Below are positions 12,263-24,015 of a stretch of 64,000 nt of DNA, piece after piece. Origin of the DNA: Isoperla grammatica (taxonomy: Eukaryota; Arthropoda; Insecta; Plecoptera; Perlodidae); contig OX246749.1 in NCBI GenBank assembly GCA_945910005.1, positions 30,035,651-30,099,650 on the forward strand. The letters are read 5' to 3'. The notes beneath the pieces were generated by a model. The model did not search any database. It was not told where the DNA came from and worked only from the letters and a program-made list of their open reading frames with translations. Numbering within the stretch: position 1 is the stretch's first letter; each line of letters begins with the position of its first letter. The position numbers were made by a program, and so were the translations under genes.

Positions 12263-14248
12263 TCATACTTGATAATTTTGCATTAAAATTATTAATTGAA
12301 CAATCAGTTTCCCGTTGTCGACACCATTTTATTTTTATGTCCCTTTTCAATCACTAAATTTACAAAATAATACATGACATATTATCAAAGATTACAAACT
12401 AGGGAAGATGGTTTTATCTTATGAGAGTTTGTCTGCGCGTTTTGAGAGTACTTGTTCCCTAGTACGAGCTCTCGCCGCAAGATTGCTCTCTTCTACAAAT
12501 TTTGAAATTTACTTCGGGCAAGGTCGGACTACTGACGAGTCTGCACGAAGTGTTTCCATCCCCACCACCTTCACAACATCTACTACGAACAATAGCAACT
12601 GAGGGGTAAAGCGCTGTTGCCAGATTAGCTACAAAATTCCGCAGGCAGCCGATTGCACTTCGCACCGACAGTTGGCTTGTTCAGTTTCTTCATTCGAAAT
12701 CCACTTTCTGATTTGGTATCCGCCTTCAAAATATCGTAAAACTTTTAGTTTTTACTGATACATAGTCTTTGTACTAAGAACGGGAAATATACATATACAA
12801 TAACTGAATAACATAATATAACACATGATGAGTGGTTATTAAATCATCATCCCGATTTATTTAATTCGAACGATACACCGATGTGCGAGTGTAGTTTGTT
12901 CCAAGAATTTAGTTTGTTCCAAGAATTTAATGTTTGGAATTTATTCATGACGAGCGGGGCGTCAGCGAGCACGCGACGGGCGGGGGGCGGGGGCCGAGAG
13001 GGGCGTGGTCATATTGCCCAAGTCAGTCAGGGCTTTGATTTATATTTGCAAAAACAATACTTATCGGATCGCGTTGAAATTAACATACTCTTGAAGGGAC
13101 TAATATTGTTTTATATTTAATATTTAAATTGTTCGTTATTTTTATTTACATACATAATATTAAATAGCGCATCGTGATGAATAGCCAGTTTCATTTCATT
13201 TCATTTATTCATTCATACATTGTGTACATACAACTGATTTCGTCACATATATATAATTCATAATCCTGATTAACACGCCCTGATTAACAATATATAACAC
13301 AAAGTTCATTCATATAAAAAGTGGTGATGATGATACTATAATGTCGTAACCTCGTCATCAGATGATCGGTGGACAATTGACTAACTGCCTCCGCGGCGGC
13401 TTTCAAATAGCTATAGAGATCTAATTATGCGATAAACCTTCAGTGACAGCTTGCGCCCGTCACGGGACCGCTATTAGGGATGAACAAAATAATAACTTAG
13501 GAAAACCCCGTTTTTCTACTCACTTCTCGCAGTGGGACAAAGAATAGCCGTGCTGCTTATAAGACATGATTTGATGACAATTGGCTTTTGGTTGTATCAA
13601 AATGAGCCTTTTTGTATAACCATTAACAAATGTATTTCGTGTTACTATAGATGAAGAGCGGGTAACAAACTTAAGATCACACTATGTTTAGTTTGGTTCT
13701 ACCAACTAGCATTAAGCAGAATTGGTTATGGCAGTTAACACTAGCTGAAAAAGTGGGATATTTAATATCGGTGAAACAACGTCGGGACATCGTTGGTGTT
13801 CTACTTGGGGTGCCTTGATTGGTGTGAGAGTGTACATGTGATAGTTACTCTATTGTTAACTGTTAATTGTTTGCAGTGACCTGCTGTTGTGCTTACACGT
13901 TGAGGCAAAAGGCTACTAAAACTTTCGGCCCAGCTGGTTTAAGACGTTTATCCTTACCTTCATTCACATCATTCCGCGCTACAAGTGAATCGCACTGCTT
14001 TTTTACGAACTGATTCGACGACGCGATCGATGAGGCAGAGGACGTTTCAAATTTTGGTTTATTTTTCTTTTAGCACGAATCAACAAATCTTTGCCAATCA
14101 AATGTTGGCCCTCTTCCTACCACAATTACACAGGTCCCCATATCTTGCTGACACCTGCCCTTGCTGCACTTTAGACAACAATCATAATGTCACGATTGTT
14201 CCTGTATCGGGGAACTTATAACTACACCTTCTAAAAAGAAAGACATAA
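12263..14248. other. Unique spacer, no gene found
   Basis: Frames of 60-95 codons exist but show no motif, compositional bias or splice context that supports them. Seen here are a direct repeat of TAGTTTGTTCCAAGAATTTA at 12894-12930, a GC-rich patch at 12955-13010, and TTTCATTTCATTTCATTTAT at 13190, which resembles the start of 48283 and may be the reversed tail of a retroposon. Confidence 0.4.
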
Positions 14249-14697
14249 ACCCTGTTTACATGGCGGACTGAGTCCAGTACTGAGTACGGTCCAGGGCCAT
14301 GAAAACACCTAAAAGATGGGACCGAACCGACTGGGTCCGGTCCGACCAAAAAGCTAGACCGTACCGAAAGACCGACTCAGTCCCATCATGTAAACGGGTA
14401 GAACGTACTAACTGAAGAACTGGAACTTTGAACGAACGATGTTTGTAGGTGAATAAGATGGAAAATGATTGTAGTTGCCATCAACAAAAATCAAGTAAAA
14501 TATTTACAACAGCTTGGAAACTTTTGTTCCCCGGGATGCATCTTTAAATTAATTTTATATGGTAGAAGGAAAAAGTAGGGTTATGTACGACCAATGTGGC
14601 GCGAGACCGAAATCAAGTTTGGGTACACCTTCATATAAACGCAAGCGGCCATGACAGTTCTCAGTCTGGTACTCAGTACGGTCCGCCATGTAAACAT
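14249..14697. mobile_element. MITE-like inverted repeats with TGTTTACATGG ends
   Basis: CCCTGTTTACATGGCGGACT with GAGTCC at the left pairs with GACTCAGTCCCATCATGTAA and ACGGG at about 14373-14397. It also pairs with CTCAGTACGGTCCGCCATGT and AAACA at 14671-14693. Either one ~450-bp element or a 150-bp copy beside a second half-copy. No clear target duplication. Confidence 0.6.
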
Positions 14698-15529
14698 AGC
14701 TATTATACTCAAAGACCAAGGAGCCGTTGACAGTCGTTCGAAACACTAGACAGTCCGCCTCCCTCGACAATATTTGAACTGAGCCACTGATTAACTGACT
14801 GTCTGTCTTGATTGTCTTCCAATCTATGGCAAGTTTTGACATGTAAGGGTTTTGCGACAGGTAATGAATTAATGCGTGCGTGATGACGTGTTGGGGCTAT
14901 CGTCTCTGAAAACGCCGCGTCATGAGAAAAATCACTCCATTAGCGAGAATCGAATAATACCTGAATCCCCAAAACAGCTCCAAGCCGTACTGAACTCGGA
15001 TAACCTGAACGCAATCCTGATTCCACCCCTAATAATGAGAGTAATATTTGTAATAAGTAAAACAATTTTCATTACGATCACGATAATAACTCATAATAAA
15101 TCAGTCAACAATATATAAACGTAAGAACTATAAAGCCGCGCATTTACATTTTGAACGAAGTAATCCAATCCTTACAACCATCACAAAAAAACTATTCAGT
15201 GACCACATAAATCATGTTCTAGCGTGCTTACCACTGCGCAATGGCAATACACTGGTATGCACTATACTGACTAATGAATTAAATCTTTTAATATTACGTC
15301 TTCACAGTTCTATTGTTGATATTTTATATTCGTTTAATACAGCCACTAGTATGTTCAAATTATTATTGTCACCACCATAGAAATAAAGTGGATTAGAAAG
15401 GGTTGTTTCCACTCTAAAGAATTTGAACACGGGTAGGTGGGTGGGTCGGTGCCCTTTGGGGACCCACCTACAACCCCTTTGGACCAGAAGCAATTGCTCC
15501 TGTGCCCATTTGGTCAGCGCGCCACTGCA
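14698..15529. other. Spacer without recognised gene
   Basis: No supported coding region or repeat family. The reading frames on either strand are short and unremarkable. Confidence 0.4.
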
Positions 15530-15815
15530 CTTCTGTCAAAAAGTAACAAGGGGACCATCGGATTTCCGTCCCATCCGAAAGGACGGTGTAACTTTGACTA
15601 GTCATATAGGTTCCTCCACTAACCTGGACTGCCGAGCAGTTGCCAAGAAGAACGAAGCTGTTACAAAAGCTTTCGAACCCTCCAATCTGCCCTAACCAAC
15701 GGTAACTAGTGTTTCAGAGGAGGGTGGTCACCCATCCACCTCCTGAACTAGCCCGAGGCTGCTTAACTTCGGTGTTCGCATGGTAACCGGCTAAGCGACC
15801 GTGGCTAAACCGTTG
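15530..15815 (-). mobile_element. 5S-rRNA-derived SINE (SINE3 type), copy A
   Basis: Read on the minus strand, 15815-15722 resembles 5S rRNA: ACCGAAGTTAAGCAGCCTCG, then GGGCTAGTT, then GATGGGTGACCACC. It therefore keeps the internal A-box/C-box region used by polymerase III. The body follows with GGTTAGTGGAGGAACCTATA and TTTCGGATGGGACG. The 3' part is replaced at about 15530 by unrelated sequence, so the copy is 3' truncated. SINE3 elements are transcribed from a 5S promoter and moved by a LINE partner; activity of this copy cannot be judged. Confidence 0.82.
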
Positions 15816-15901
15816 GCTATGTGTTTGTAATGCACGTATGAATATTTCACATTTCACGACAAGTTATAAAAAATATTTTATATAAGTTTATAATAATATG
15901 A

Positions 15902-15993
15902 TTGTTTTACTTACGGACAATCAGCAAGCAGGCGAGGCCCCACAGGGTCAGAAGAACGTTGCTGGACATAACAAGACTGGTAAGATACTCCTT
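15902..15993 (-). other. Exon-like segment cut by the assembly gap
   Basis: On the minus strand an open, hydrophobic frame (VLLTLWGLACLLIV) runs out of the gap and meets CCGTAAGT, a strong splice-donor sequence, at about 15911-15917. It could be one exon encoding a membrane segment. Only 80 bp are visible and the plus strand also has splice-like AG/GTAAGA signals, so the call is tentative. Confidence 0.25.
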
Positions 15994-16193
15994 NNNNNNN
16001 NNNNNNNNNNNNNNNNNNNNNNNNNNNNNNNNNNNNNNNNNNNNNNNNNNNNNNNNNNNNNNNNNNNNNNNNNNNNNNNNNNNNNNNNNNNNNNNNNNNN
16101 NNNNNNNNNNNNNNNNNNNNNNNNNNNNNNNNNNNNNNNNNNNNNNNNNNNNNNNNNNNNNNNNNNNNNNNNNNNNNNNNNNNNNNNNNNNNN
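15994..16193. other. Assembly gap (200 N)
   Basis: Exactly 200 unknown bases, probably a placeholder of arbitrary length. Frames spanning it are meaningless. Confidence 0.99.
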
Positions 16194-16384
16194 AACAGAT
16201 AATCAAAATCTTTGAACATTTATGGAAGTATAATGAGTTAATTTTAAAACTTTTAAATTAGGTTTCTGATGTCTTCAGATGAATAACAATATATTCCACG
16301 TACTTTCAGAGCTGTAGAAAATTCATGCACATTCCCTATTCAAGAAATGTATATACTACTATTTATTTTATTTTATAATGATGA

Positions 16385-16770
16385 TTTAATTTATTTATTT
16401 TATTGTAATTAAGGCCAGTGTAGGGCACAATGCCCTATTTAGCCTGATGAGTGATGATTGATGAATGATAATGAGGAAGGAAGGAGGGGAAGCCTGGTAC
16501 CGGCACGTAGCCGACTCCTGTCGAAAAGTACCAAGGGGACCATCGGCTTTACGTCCCATCCGAAAGGACGGTGTAACTTTGACCAGTCATATAGGTTCCT
16601 CCACTAACCTGGACTGCCGAGCAGTTGACGAGAAGAACGAAGCTGTTACACAAGCTTTCGAACCCTTCAATCTGCTCTAACCAACGGTAACTAGTGTTTC
16701 AGAGGTGAGTGGTCACCCATCCACCTCCTGACCTAGCCCGAGGTTGCTTAACTTCGGTGTTCGTATGAAT
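16385..16770 (-). mobile_element. 5S-rRNA-derived SINE, copy B
   Basis: Same family as copy A and more complete at the 3' end. The minus strand reads part of the 5S-like head (ACCGAAGTTAAGCAACCTCG, then GATGGGTGACCACTC), then the body. The 3' end holds a TCATCACTCATCAGGC block, GGGCATTGTGCCCTACACTG and an AAATAAATAAAT tail near 16385. The 5' end is lost at about 16765, where AATGATGATGG begins. Confidence 0.82.
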
Positions 16771-16874
16771 GATGATGGCTGACCCTGCAGATAAGCTGTA
16801 TTGTAGCTTTGTGGGACGCCCAAACATTGGAATTATGTTACTCAATAAAGAAATGCAACATTAAAAAACATATA

Positions 16875-17070
<196 letters not shown>

Positions 17071-17149
17071 ATTAAATACGGCTTTATATAAAACCACTAT
17101 GAGGCTATTACGATGGTATATAACTATAAGACAGAACGCAAAGACTAAA

Positions 17150-17222
17150 CTCGCTTGGACTCGAACCCAGGCCTCCCACTGTCCGAGCAGGCACTCTGCC
17201 CACTGAGTTACAGACGGCGAAT
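17150..17222 (-). repeat. tRNA-derived SINE head
   Basis: The minus strand reads TAACTCAGTGGGCAGAGTG (A-box-like), then GGTTCGAGTCC (B box, about 17159-17169), in tRNA-like spacing. No acceptor stem closes, so this is a SINE or tRNA relic, not a tRNA gene. Confidence 0.5.
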
Positions 17223-17317
17223 TATAATGTGTATTTTTGTTAATCTATTTCGGAGGCTTTCACGGCCGGAGTGTGTATTTTAGTTGCTTGAGGATGCATT
17301 GTTTATAACACGTGTAA

Positions 17318-17410
17318 AGCTAAAGCTCCGTGGTCAGAGTGTCCGCCCGGCAAGTGGGGGACCTGAGCTCGATTCCCAACGGGGTGGATTTTGACAATCT
17401 GTCTTATATG
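17318..17410 (+). repeat. tRNA-derived SINE head, opposite orientation
   Basis: CTCCGTGGTCAGAGTGTCC (A-box-like) is followed by GAGCTCGATTCCC (B-box-like) about 30 bp later and a GACAATCTGTCTTATATGCC body. It faces the head at 17150-17222. Confidence 0.5.
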
Positions 17411-18403
17411 CCATATACATAACGTACACATGATTTATCCACACCCTAACTTTATGCGATCTCTTGAAAATATAATAATAATACTTTTGAATGTTTAAGG
17501 TATCATTGTTTAAAATAAAGCTAGAGAAAAAAGACAAAAAGTGTGACAAAAAGTGACAAAAAATGTTTGAAACCAGGGTGGGGGGTGAATTGCACATTTT
17601 CATATACCCTTGTTGATAAATACGTGTAGAAGCTAAGAAGCGCATACAAAATTGAAGGTTATTGGGGCCAGGGTATATACTTGATCTCCACTTGCGACGT
17701 ATACGGATATCAGACATCTGGCGTTTCGACCCATATTGAAATGAGCCTATTGCGGTTGGTTGCGGTTGTGTTGTGTTTATAAATATTTTGACGTTGGATG
17801 ACTAGTGTGGAGTCCGTAATTGTATGCATTGCATGGTAATTTTGAAGCCGGTTTTTCTCTTCGGGGTGTTGGTCACAAATGTATATCTTAAAAGGGGGGC
17901 GGGGGCTTAAACCACTTTATTCTTTGGGGGTTATAACACTCCCCGCATCCCCCCCTCCCCCAATGCGACCGCTGGGAGGGTGTAATGTTAGTTGGAAAGG
18001 AATAATTAGGTGCACTTATATTGTAATATATTCTAGCATTCGTATTCGGAGCGAGGACATCCTCTGCAAGAACCCAAGGACTGGTTGGGATTGCCGGTGA
18101 CCTGTAGGCCTATCCAACGCGGGCGACCTCTCTAATTAAGGGTATCACGTGTTACCGCGGAGCCACCTGTATTGGTCCTAGATGCTTCATAAGTAAGGAT
18201 GTATAACATATACCTGAACAATAGTATTGGCTACTTAGTACCCTTCACTGAAACAAATTCACACAACTTCACTAGCATTATTATTTATTGTTATCAAAAT
18301 TGCCATTAAACTCCCGGTCTTTGAGCGCAGTGGGGATGTGCGCATGGGCGTCGCCAGGATATTTTCCAAGGGGGGGGGGGGGGGGGGGGGCAGAAGAAAC
18401 AAC
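17411..18403. other. Spacer with poly-G run
   Basis: No gene found. A GGGCGTCGCCAGGAT block at 18346-18360 precedes a 21-base G run (18370-18390). Such sequence is common at the ends of DNA transposon derivatives, but no partner end was found here. Confidence 0.4.
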
Positions 18404-20092
18404 TTTATCCATTATGATATAATGGTGTCTGGGGAGAGGTGTGAGCCTCCTAGTTAGCTCATTATGATATAATGGTGGTCTGGGGAGAGGTGTGAGCCTC
18501 CTAGTTAGCTCTTTATGATATAATGGTGGTCTGGGGAGAGGTGTGAGCCTCCTAGTTAGCTCATTATGATATAATGGTGGTCTGGGGAGAGGTGTGAGCC
18601 TCCTAGTTAGCTCATTATGATATAATGGTGGTCTGGGGAGAGGTGTGAGCCTCCTAGTTAGCTCATTATGATATAATGGTGGTCTGGGGAGAGGTGTGAG
18701 CCCCCTAGTTAGCTCATTATGATATAATGGTGGTCTGGGGAGAGGTGTGAGCCTCCTAGTTAGCTCATTATGATATAATGGTGGTCTGGGGAGAGGTGTG
18801 AGCCTCCTAGTTAGCTCTTTATGATATAATGGTGGTCTGGGGAGAGGTGTGAGCCTCCTAGTTAGCTCATTATGATATAATGGTGGTCTGGGGAGAGGTG
18901 TGAGCCTCCTAGTTAGCTCATTATGATATAATGGTGGTCTGGGGAGAGGTGTGAGCCTCCTAGTTAGCTCATTATGATATAATGGTGGTCTGGGGAGAGG
19001 TGTGAGCCCCCTAGTTAGCTCATTATGATATAATGGTGGTCTGGGGAGAGGTGTGAGCCTCCTAGTTAGCTCATTATGATATAATGGTGGTCTGGGGAGA
19101 GGTGTGAGCCTCCTAGTTAGCTCATTATGATATAATGGTGGTCTGGGGAGAGGTGTGAGCCTCCTAGTTAGCTCATTATGATATAATGGTGGTCTGGGGA
19201 GAGGTGTGAGCCTCCTCGTTAGCTCATTATGATATAATGGTGGTCGGGGGAGAGGTGTGAGCCTCCTAGTTAGCTCATTATGATATAATGGTGGTCTGGG
19301 GAGAGGTGTGAGCCCCCTAGTTAGCTCATTATGATATAATGGTGGTCTGGGGAGAGGTGTGAGCCTCCTAGTTAGCTCATTATGATATAATGGTGGTCTG
19401 GGGAGAGGTGTGAGCCTCCTAGTTAGCTCATTATGATATAATGGTGGTCTGGGGAGAGGTGTGAGCCTCCTAGTTAGCTCATTATGATATAATGGCGGTC
19501 TGGGGAGAGGTGTGAGCCTCCTAGTTAGCTCAATATGATAAAATGGTGGTCTGGGGAGAGGTGTGAGCCCCCTAGTTAGCTCAATATGATAAAATGGTGG
19601 TCTGGGGAGAGGTGTGAGCCTCCTAGTTAGCTCATTATGATATAATGGTGGTCTGGGGAGAGGTGTGAGCCTCCTAGTTAGCTCATTATGATATAATGGT
19701 GGTCTGGGGAGAGGTGTGAGCCTCCTAGTTAACTCATTATGATATAATGGTGGTCTGGGGAGAGATGTGCGCCTCCTAGTTAGCTCGTTATGATATAATG
19801 GTGGTCTGGGGAGAGGTGTGAGCCTCCTAGTTAGCTCATTATGATATAATGGTGGTCTGGGGAGAGGTGTGAGCCTCCTAGTTAGCTCATTATGATATTA
19901 TGGTGGTCTGGGGAGAGGTGTGCGCCTCCTAGTTAGCTCATTATGATATAATGGTGGTCTGGGGAGAGGTGTGAGCCTCCAAGTTAGCTCATTATGATAT
20001 AATGGTGGTCTGGGGAGAGGTGTGAGCCTCCTAGTTAGCTCATTATGATATAATGGTGGTCTGGGGAGAGGTGTGAGCCTCCAAGTTAGCTC
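18404..20092. repeat. 51-bp satellite, about 33 units
   Basis: Highly uniform unit with core ATGATATAATGGTGGTCTGG, then GGAGAGGTGTGAGCCTCC and TAGTTAGCTC. The first unit lacks one G. Rare variants (CCCCCTAG, CTCTTTATG, CCAAGTTAG) recur several units apart, a sign of multi-unit amplification. Stop codons occur in each unit. Confidence 0.97.
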
Positions 20093-20589
20093 CGCAGGGA
20101 ATGTTTTTATTTTTAAGACCTTTTAACCTATTTTCGACGTTGTGTTTGTATTATAAATACAATTAATGAAAACACAATCATGTACAAAGATATTACAATA
20201 TTCCCTACGGGGTATTTTCATGTACTTCATGAAAATAAACGTTTCATTGTCATTGATTTAGTGTTGTGATTAGTTCCAGTTGCCAGAGGCTTGAAGGCGA
20301 AAACAAATTCTGTAACCATAGTTATAAAGTGATTTTCCTGCTACCCGGGTGGGGGGACACATGCCCCCTATGCCATATGTATGTTGCACAATCACTCTCG
20401 CCTTATTCTATTAAGTCCACACTCACGCACACTCACGACACGCGCTCAGCTCTAATACAGATGTGCAATGCCCAGTGAGGCGAGATTGAACACAGCACAC
20501 ATTCTATCTATATCCCAGCCCTGGCCGACCGCAAGAGGGAAACTGAGAGAGCTTTCCAAGAAGCTGATGTTTTACAGACGACCAAGTCA
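20093..20589. other. Unique spacer between two tandem arrays
   Basis: No gene supported. A short frame at 20266-20478 has no recognisable feature. Confidence 0.4.
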
Positions 20590-21441
20590 TGATAATCATA
20601 ATCATATTATAATCTTTATTATCATCACCATTATCATCATCATAATCATCATTTTCATTATCACTGTCGTAACCATCGTCATAATTATCATTTTCGTTAT
20701 CATCATCGTTATCATCGTCGTTACCATCGTCGTTACCATCGTCGTTATCAATGTCGTTATCATTGTCATTATTATTATTATCATTTTCGTTATCATCATT
20801 GTAGATATCATTGTCATAATTATCATTGTCGTTATCATTGTCATTATTATCATCGTCCTTACCATCGTCGTTACCATCGTCGTTATCATCGTCATTATAA
20901 ATGTCGTTACCATCGTCATAATTATCATTTTCGTTATCATTATCGTTATCATCGTCGTTACCATCGTCGTTACCATCGTCGTTATCAATGTCGTTATCAT
21001 TGTCATTATTATTATTATCATTGTCATAATTATCATTGTCATAATTATCATTGTCGTTATCATTGTCATTATTATCATCGTCCTTACCATCGTCGTTACC
21101 ATCGTCGTTATCATCGTCATTATAAATGTCGTTACCATCGTCATAATTATCATTTTCGTTATCATCATCGATATCATCGTCATTATAAATGTCGTTATCA
21201 TTGTCATTATTATCATTGTAGATATCATTGTCATAATTATCACTGTCGTTATCATTGTCATTATTATCATCGTCGTTACCATCGTCGTTATTATCACTGT
21301 CGTTAACAGTGTCATTATTATCATTGTCGTTATCATTGTCATAATTATCATTGTCGTTATCATTGTCATTATTATCATCGTCGTTACCATCGTCGTTATT
21401 ATCACTGTCGTTAACAGTGTCATTATTATCATTGTAGATAT
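20590..21441. repeat. 12-bp-based minisatellite, left part
   Basis: Degenerate repeats of ATCATTGTCGTT-like 12-mers. The same array continues at 35842, so the LTR element interrupts it. Val/Ile-rich and Met/Thr-rich frames here come from the 12-bp period. Confidence 0.95.
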
Positions 21442-22594
21442 TGTGACGGTTGGATAATACCCAACATGGTCATTATCAACCTTACCTCTCAGATGACTCA
21501 CAATCACATACAAATACAAACACATGTGTGACGGTTGGATACATAGAGTCACATACAAATACATCGCGTGTATAACGTAACCTACATCTTTCTCAAGACA
21601 ACTCTTCCGTGCAGTTACTGAGCTTCACACCTCATTTACATCTAAATGCGTCCGGTTGCACATACCCCACACCCACACAACCCACCAATTGTTTCGGCCG
21701 CTCATGCAGCTACCGCCGTTATGAATCTATAAGTATCTATAAGGGGTCAGATGACACACACTAATCGGAGAAACTCCGTCCGAGGATTTCTTCGCGATTA
21801 TGATTCGCATAAACGCATAACACATCCACTGCACGTATACAGCCCCAAAAGGTGGCTCCTATATAAACAGGCACACACCTTGGGGACAGGGACTGATGAT
21901 CAGAAGCGATACGGCAGGACACACAGCAGGACAGATAGATGGAGCCGGAGGCGTTGCAGCCAGGCCCGTCTATAGGCTCTTATAAATTCAAGTGTTAAAT
22001 AAGTATTCTTTAAAATCATCGCTAAAGCTATCAGTTAATACCAAAGGAAACCATTGGTGAGTCAATCCACATTATTGTTAAGTGTATTATTTTGGAATGG
22101 GGAATATTCTTTCATTACCTTATCAATGTCCGGTATTTACCGACAAGGCAATTGCCAGGTTATTAGATGACCAAGTGTTAAATATTAAACCTTTTCAAAG
22201 CGCTTCAGGTTCAACCATGCTTGAGGCTTTACAAACTTCTTTCTTTAAGTCTATGTAAAGACCTCGACCTGTATCTAAGAATCTATCTAAAATGGCAAAT
22301 AAACATTTACAACTATAAAAGTGTCGTGTCATGTTAACCATCTCCTCTACATCCGATTATAAGAACTTGAAATCACTATTCTAAAGTGAACATACCTCTT
22401 GGCTATGCAAGCGAGTAATTATGTTAAATTGCTCTAACTTATATCTGGGCTCGACAACCCATAATGTCGTGGTGGAGGCGAAACAGTAAGAAATCTATAA
22501 ATTCATTAATTAATTAATCGTTTAATATCGAACTAAGTAATAAAACAAGTAAATTCAGTCAATATACCAACGCCCAAAAGCCTGGGTCGTTGCA
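21442..22594 (+). repeat. 5' LTR
   Basis: Starts TGTGACGGTTGGATAATACC and ends CCTGGGTCGTTGCA. It contains a TATA-box candidate TATATAAA at 21860-21867 and AATAAA signals at 22298-22303 and 22539-22544, giving a plausible U3-R-U5 order. TGTGACGGTTGGATA is repeated at about 21526, inside U3. A 74-codon frame in each LTR is unlikely to be used. Confidence 0.95.
21860..21867 (+). promoter_or_regulatory. LTR TATA-box candidate
   Basis: TATATAAA, followed about 35 bp later by GGACAGGGACTGATG. The same site lies at 35107-35114 in the 3' LTR. Inferred promoter of the element. Confidence 0.5.
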
Positions 22595-22596
22595 TA

Positions 22597-22612
22597 TGGT
22601 GGAGGCGCCGGG
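22597..22612 (+). promoter_or_regulatory. Primer-binding site of the LTR element
   Basis: TGGTGGAGGCGCCGGG starts two bases after the 5' LTR and begins TGG, complementary to a tRNA 3' CCA end. I could not identify the tRNA. Confidence 0.75.
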
Positions 22613-22651
22613 TAAAGAACAAATTTCAAATTCTTATAATGATGGTTAACT

Positions 22652-23941
22652 ATGTCCGATGAAAATACTTCTCCCGAATATTTAGTGATTGCTAGTGAAT
22701 CCGAAGACGATAATCCGTCCACTCCAAATAACGGTGTTTTGTTGCCAAACACTTTTGAAATTACCGCAGCGTTGCATGATACAAATATCGAGTCGGAAAG
22801 TGATCCAGAAAATTTTGTACGAAGTGTTAGTAGCAGTGATTTAAGTTCTTCGCGAGATAACGTTAACTCAAGCATCATGCCGCCTATTTCTAATAAACGT
22901 GACAAATACAGGCCAATTACTTTCGCGGGTCAGCAACATGAAGACGTATCTGAGTTTATTCAACAATACGAAAAGGCAGGTTGGATAAACGAATGGGACG
23001 AAGTTGAGATGAGAAAAAATATCGAAATCTATCTCGAAGGTCCTGCCGATAAATGGTTTAAAACCAGAGTGTTGTCTACTGATAATTACCGTGAAATTTT
23101 GGAAGGGCTAAGAAAAGTATTTGAACCAATAGGCTACCACGAAAGTAATGAAAACAAACTACGAAATAGGATGCAGTTAACACAGGAACCTTTCACGACA
23201 TATTTTTACGATAAACTTGAGCTGTGTAGCTTGGTTAACCCTCACGTGTCTAATTTAGACATTAAGGATCAAGTAATTCGAGGCATGCTGCCAGCAAACA
23301 TTGAGAGGATGGCCATGCTAGACCTTAAAACTGCAGACGAGGTTTTAGAACGTATGCAGCAGTTGCAAGGAGCCCGAACACTCATAGGAAATAGAGGAGA
23401 CAATGGAAACACGCCCTATATGGCAGGGCCGCCATTTGCAACTCCAGTCAATAGTCGGGCTCAGGTCAACTCGGGTTACCAAGCTACTCCTCACCGAAAC
23501 ATGGAAGACCAACAAACAAAATTGTTGCGAACCATGGAGAAATTAGTCAGAATACAAGAAAATAGGTTCAGTCAAGCAGGTCCCAGCCATAATAATAATT
23601 ATAAACCCCGACAGTTATTTACCAATGGGAATAGAGGGGGCCAGAGTTTTCCCAACCAAGGTAGATACCAAGGGAATGGGAACCAAACTCAGGATAGGAG
23701 ACCAAATAATTTCTCCTCGAACCAAGGTCCACCCAGATTCCGTCACGAAGGAATACCAAGGGGAGGACAACAGAGCGAACCTAATCCGCGAAAGCCTATT
23801 GAAAGGCAAACCCAAACCCCCGTGAGCACTCGCACCACTACTGGTCAACCCATATGTGAACGTTGCAAACGCTCGGGGCACACTATAAGACAATGCTACG
23901 CAGTAACTTCGAGTAATATGGAACGTCTTCCGGAAAACTAG
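22652..23941 (+). CDS. gag: Gag polyprotein of the Ty3/gypsy-type element
   Basis: 429 residues, starting at the first good ATG 57 bp after the 5' LTR. The N-terminal ~85 residues are acidic and Ser-rich. Residues about 91-200 fit the retrotransposon Gag fold, with spaced hydrophobic and Trp positions (FAGQQHEDVSEF, W-INEW, EGPADKWF). The C-terminal third is Asn/Gln/Gly/Arg-rich. One zinc knuckle CX2CX4HX4C (C402, C405, H410, C415: CERCKRSGHTIRQC) should bind element RNA. Gag assembles the cytoplasmic particle in which reverse transcription occurs. The frame is intact. Pol lies in the -1 frame, and its open frame (from 23917) overlaps the gag end by 25 bp. Confidence 0.92.
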   Translation: MSDENTSPEYLVIASESEDDNPSTPNNGVLLPNTFEITAALHDTNIESESDPENFVRSVSSSDLSSSRDNVNSSIMPPISNKRDKYRPITFAGQQHEDVSEFIQQYEKAGWINEWDEVEMRKNIEIYLEGPADKWFKTRVLSTDNYREILEGLRKVFEPIGYHESNENKLRNRMQLTQEPFTTYFYDKLELCSLVNPHVSNLDIKDQVIRGMLPANIERMAMLDLKTADEVLERMQQLQGARTLIGNRGDNGNTPYMAGPPFATPVNSRAQVNSGYQATPHRNMEDQQTKLLRTMEKLVRIQENRFSQAGPSHNNNYKPRQLFTNGNRGGQSFPNQGRYQGNGNQTQDRRPNNFSSNQGPPRFRHEGIPRGGQQSEPNPRKPIERQTQTPVSTRTTTGQPICERCKRSGHTIRQCYAVTSSNMERLPEN

Positions 23942-24015
23942 AGCGGGCGACCTTAAGAAAACTTATAGTAAAGAGTGGAAAGAAGGGCGAGGGAACAAGG
24001 TCGCCTAGAGACACT

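Noticed and set aside
15722..15815. Genuine 5S rRNA gene
   Set aside because: Only part of 5S is recognisable, with many changes, and it is joined to a SINE body seen in two other places.
18404..20092. CRISPR-like regular spacing
   Set aside because: The units are uniform with no unique spacers, in a eukaryotic setting with no cas genes; it is a 51-bp satellite. The same applies to 60077-63508 and 43847-44690.
20468..21564. Frames of 320-329 codons rich in Val/Ile or Met/Thr
   Set aside because: They follow from the 12-bp minisatellite period and run over the LTR boundary; no gene features.
21751..21975. 74-codon frame in each LTR
   Set aside because: Lies across the TATA candidate and the likely start of transcription, and has no motif; identical in both LTRs only because the LTRs are identical.
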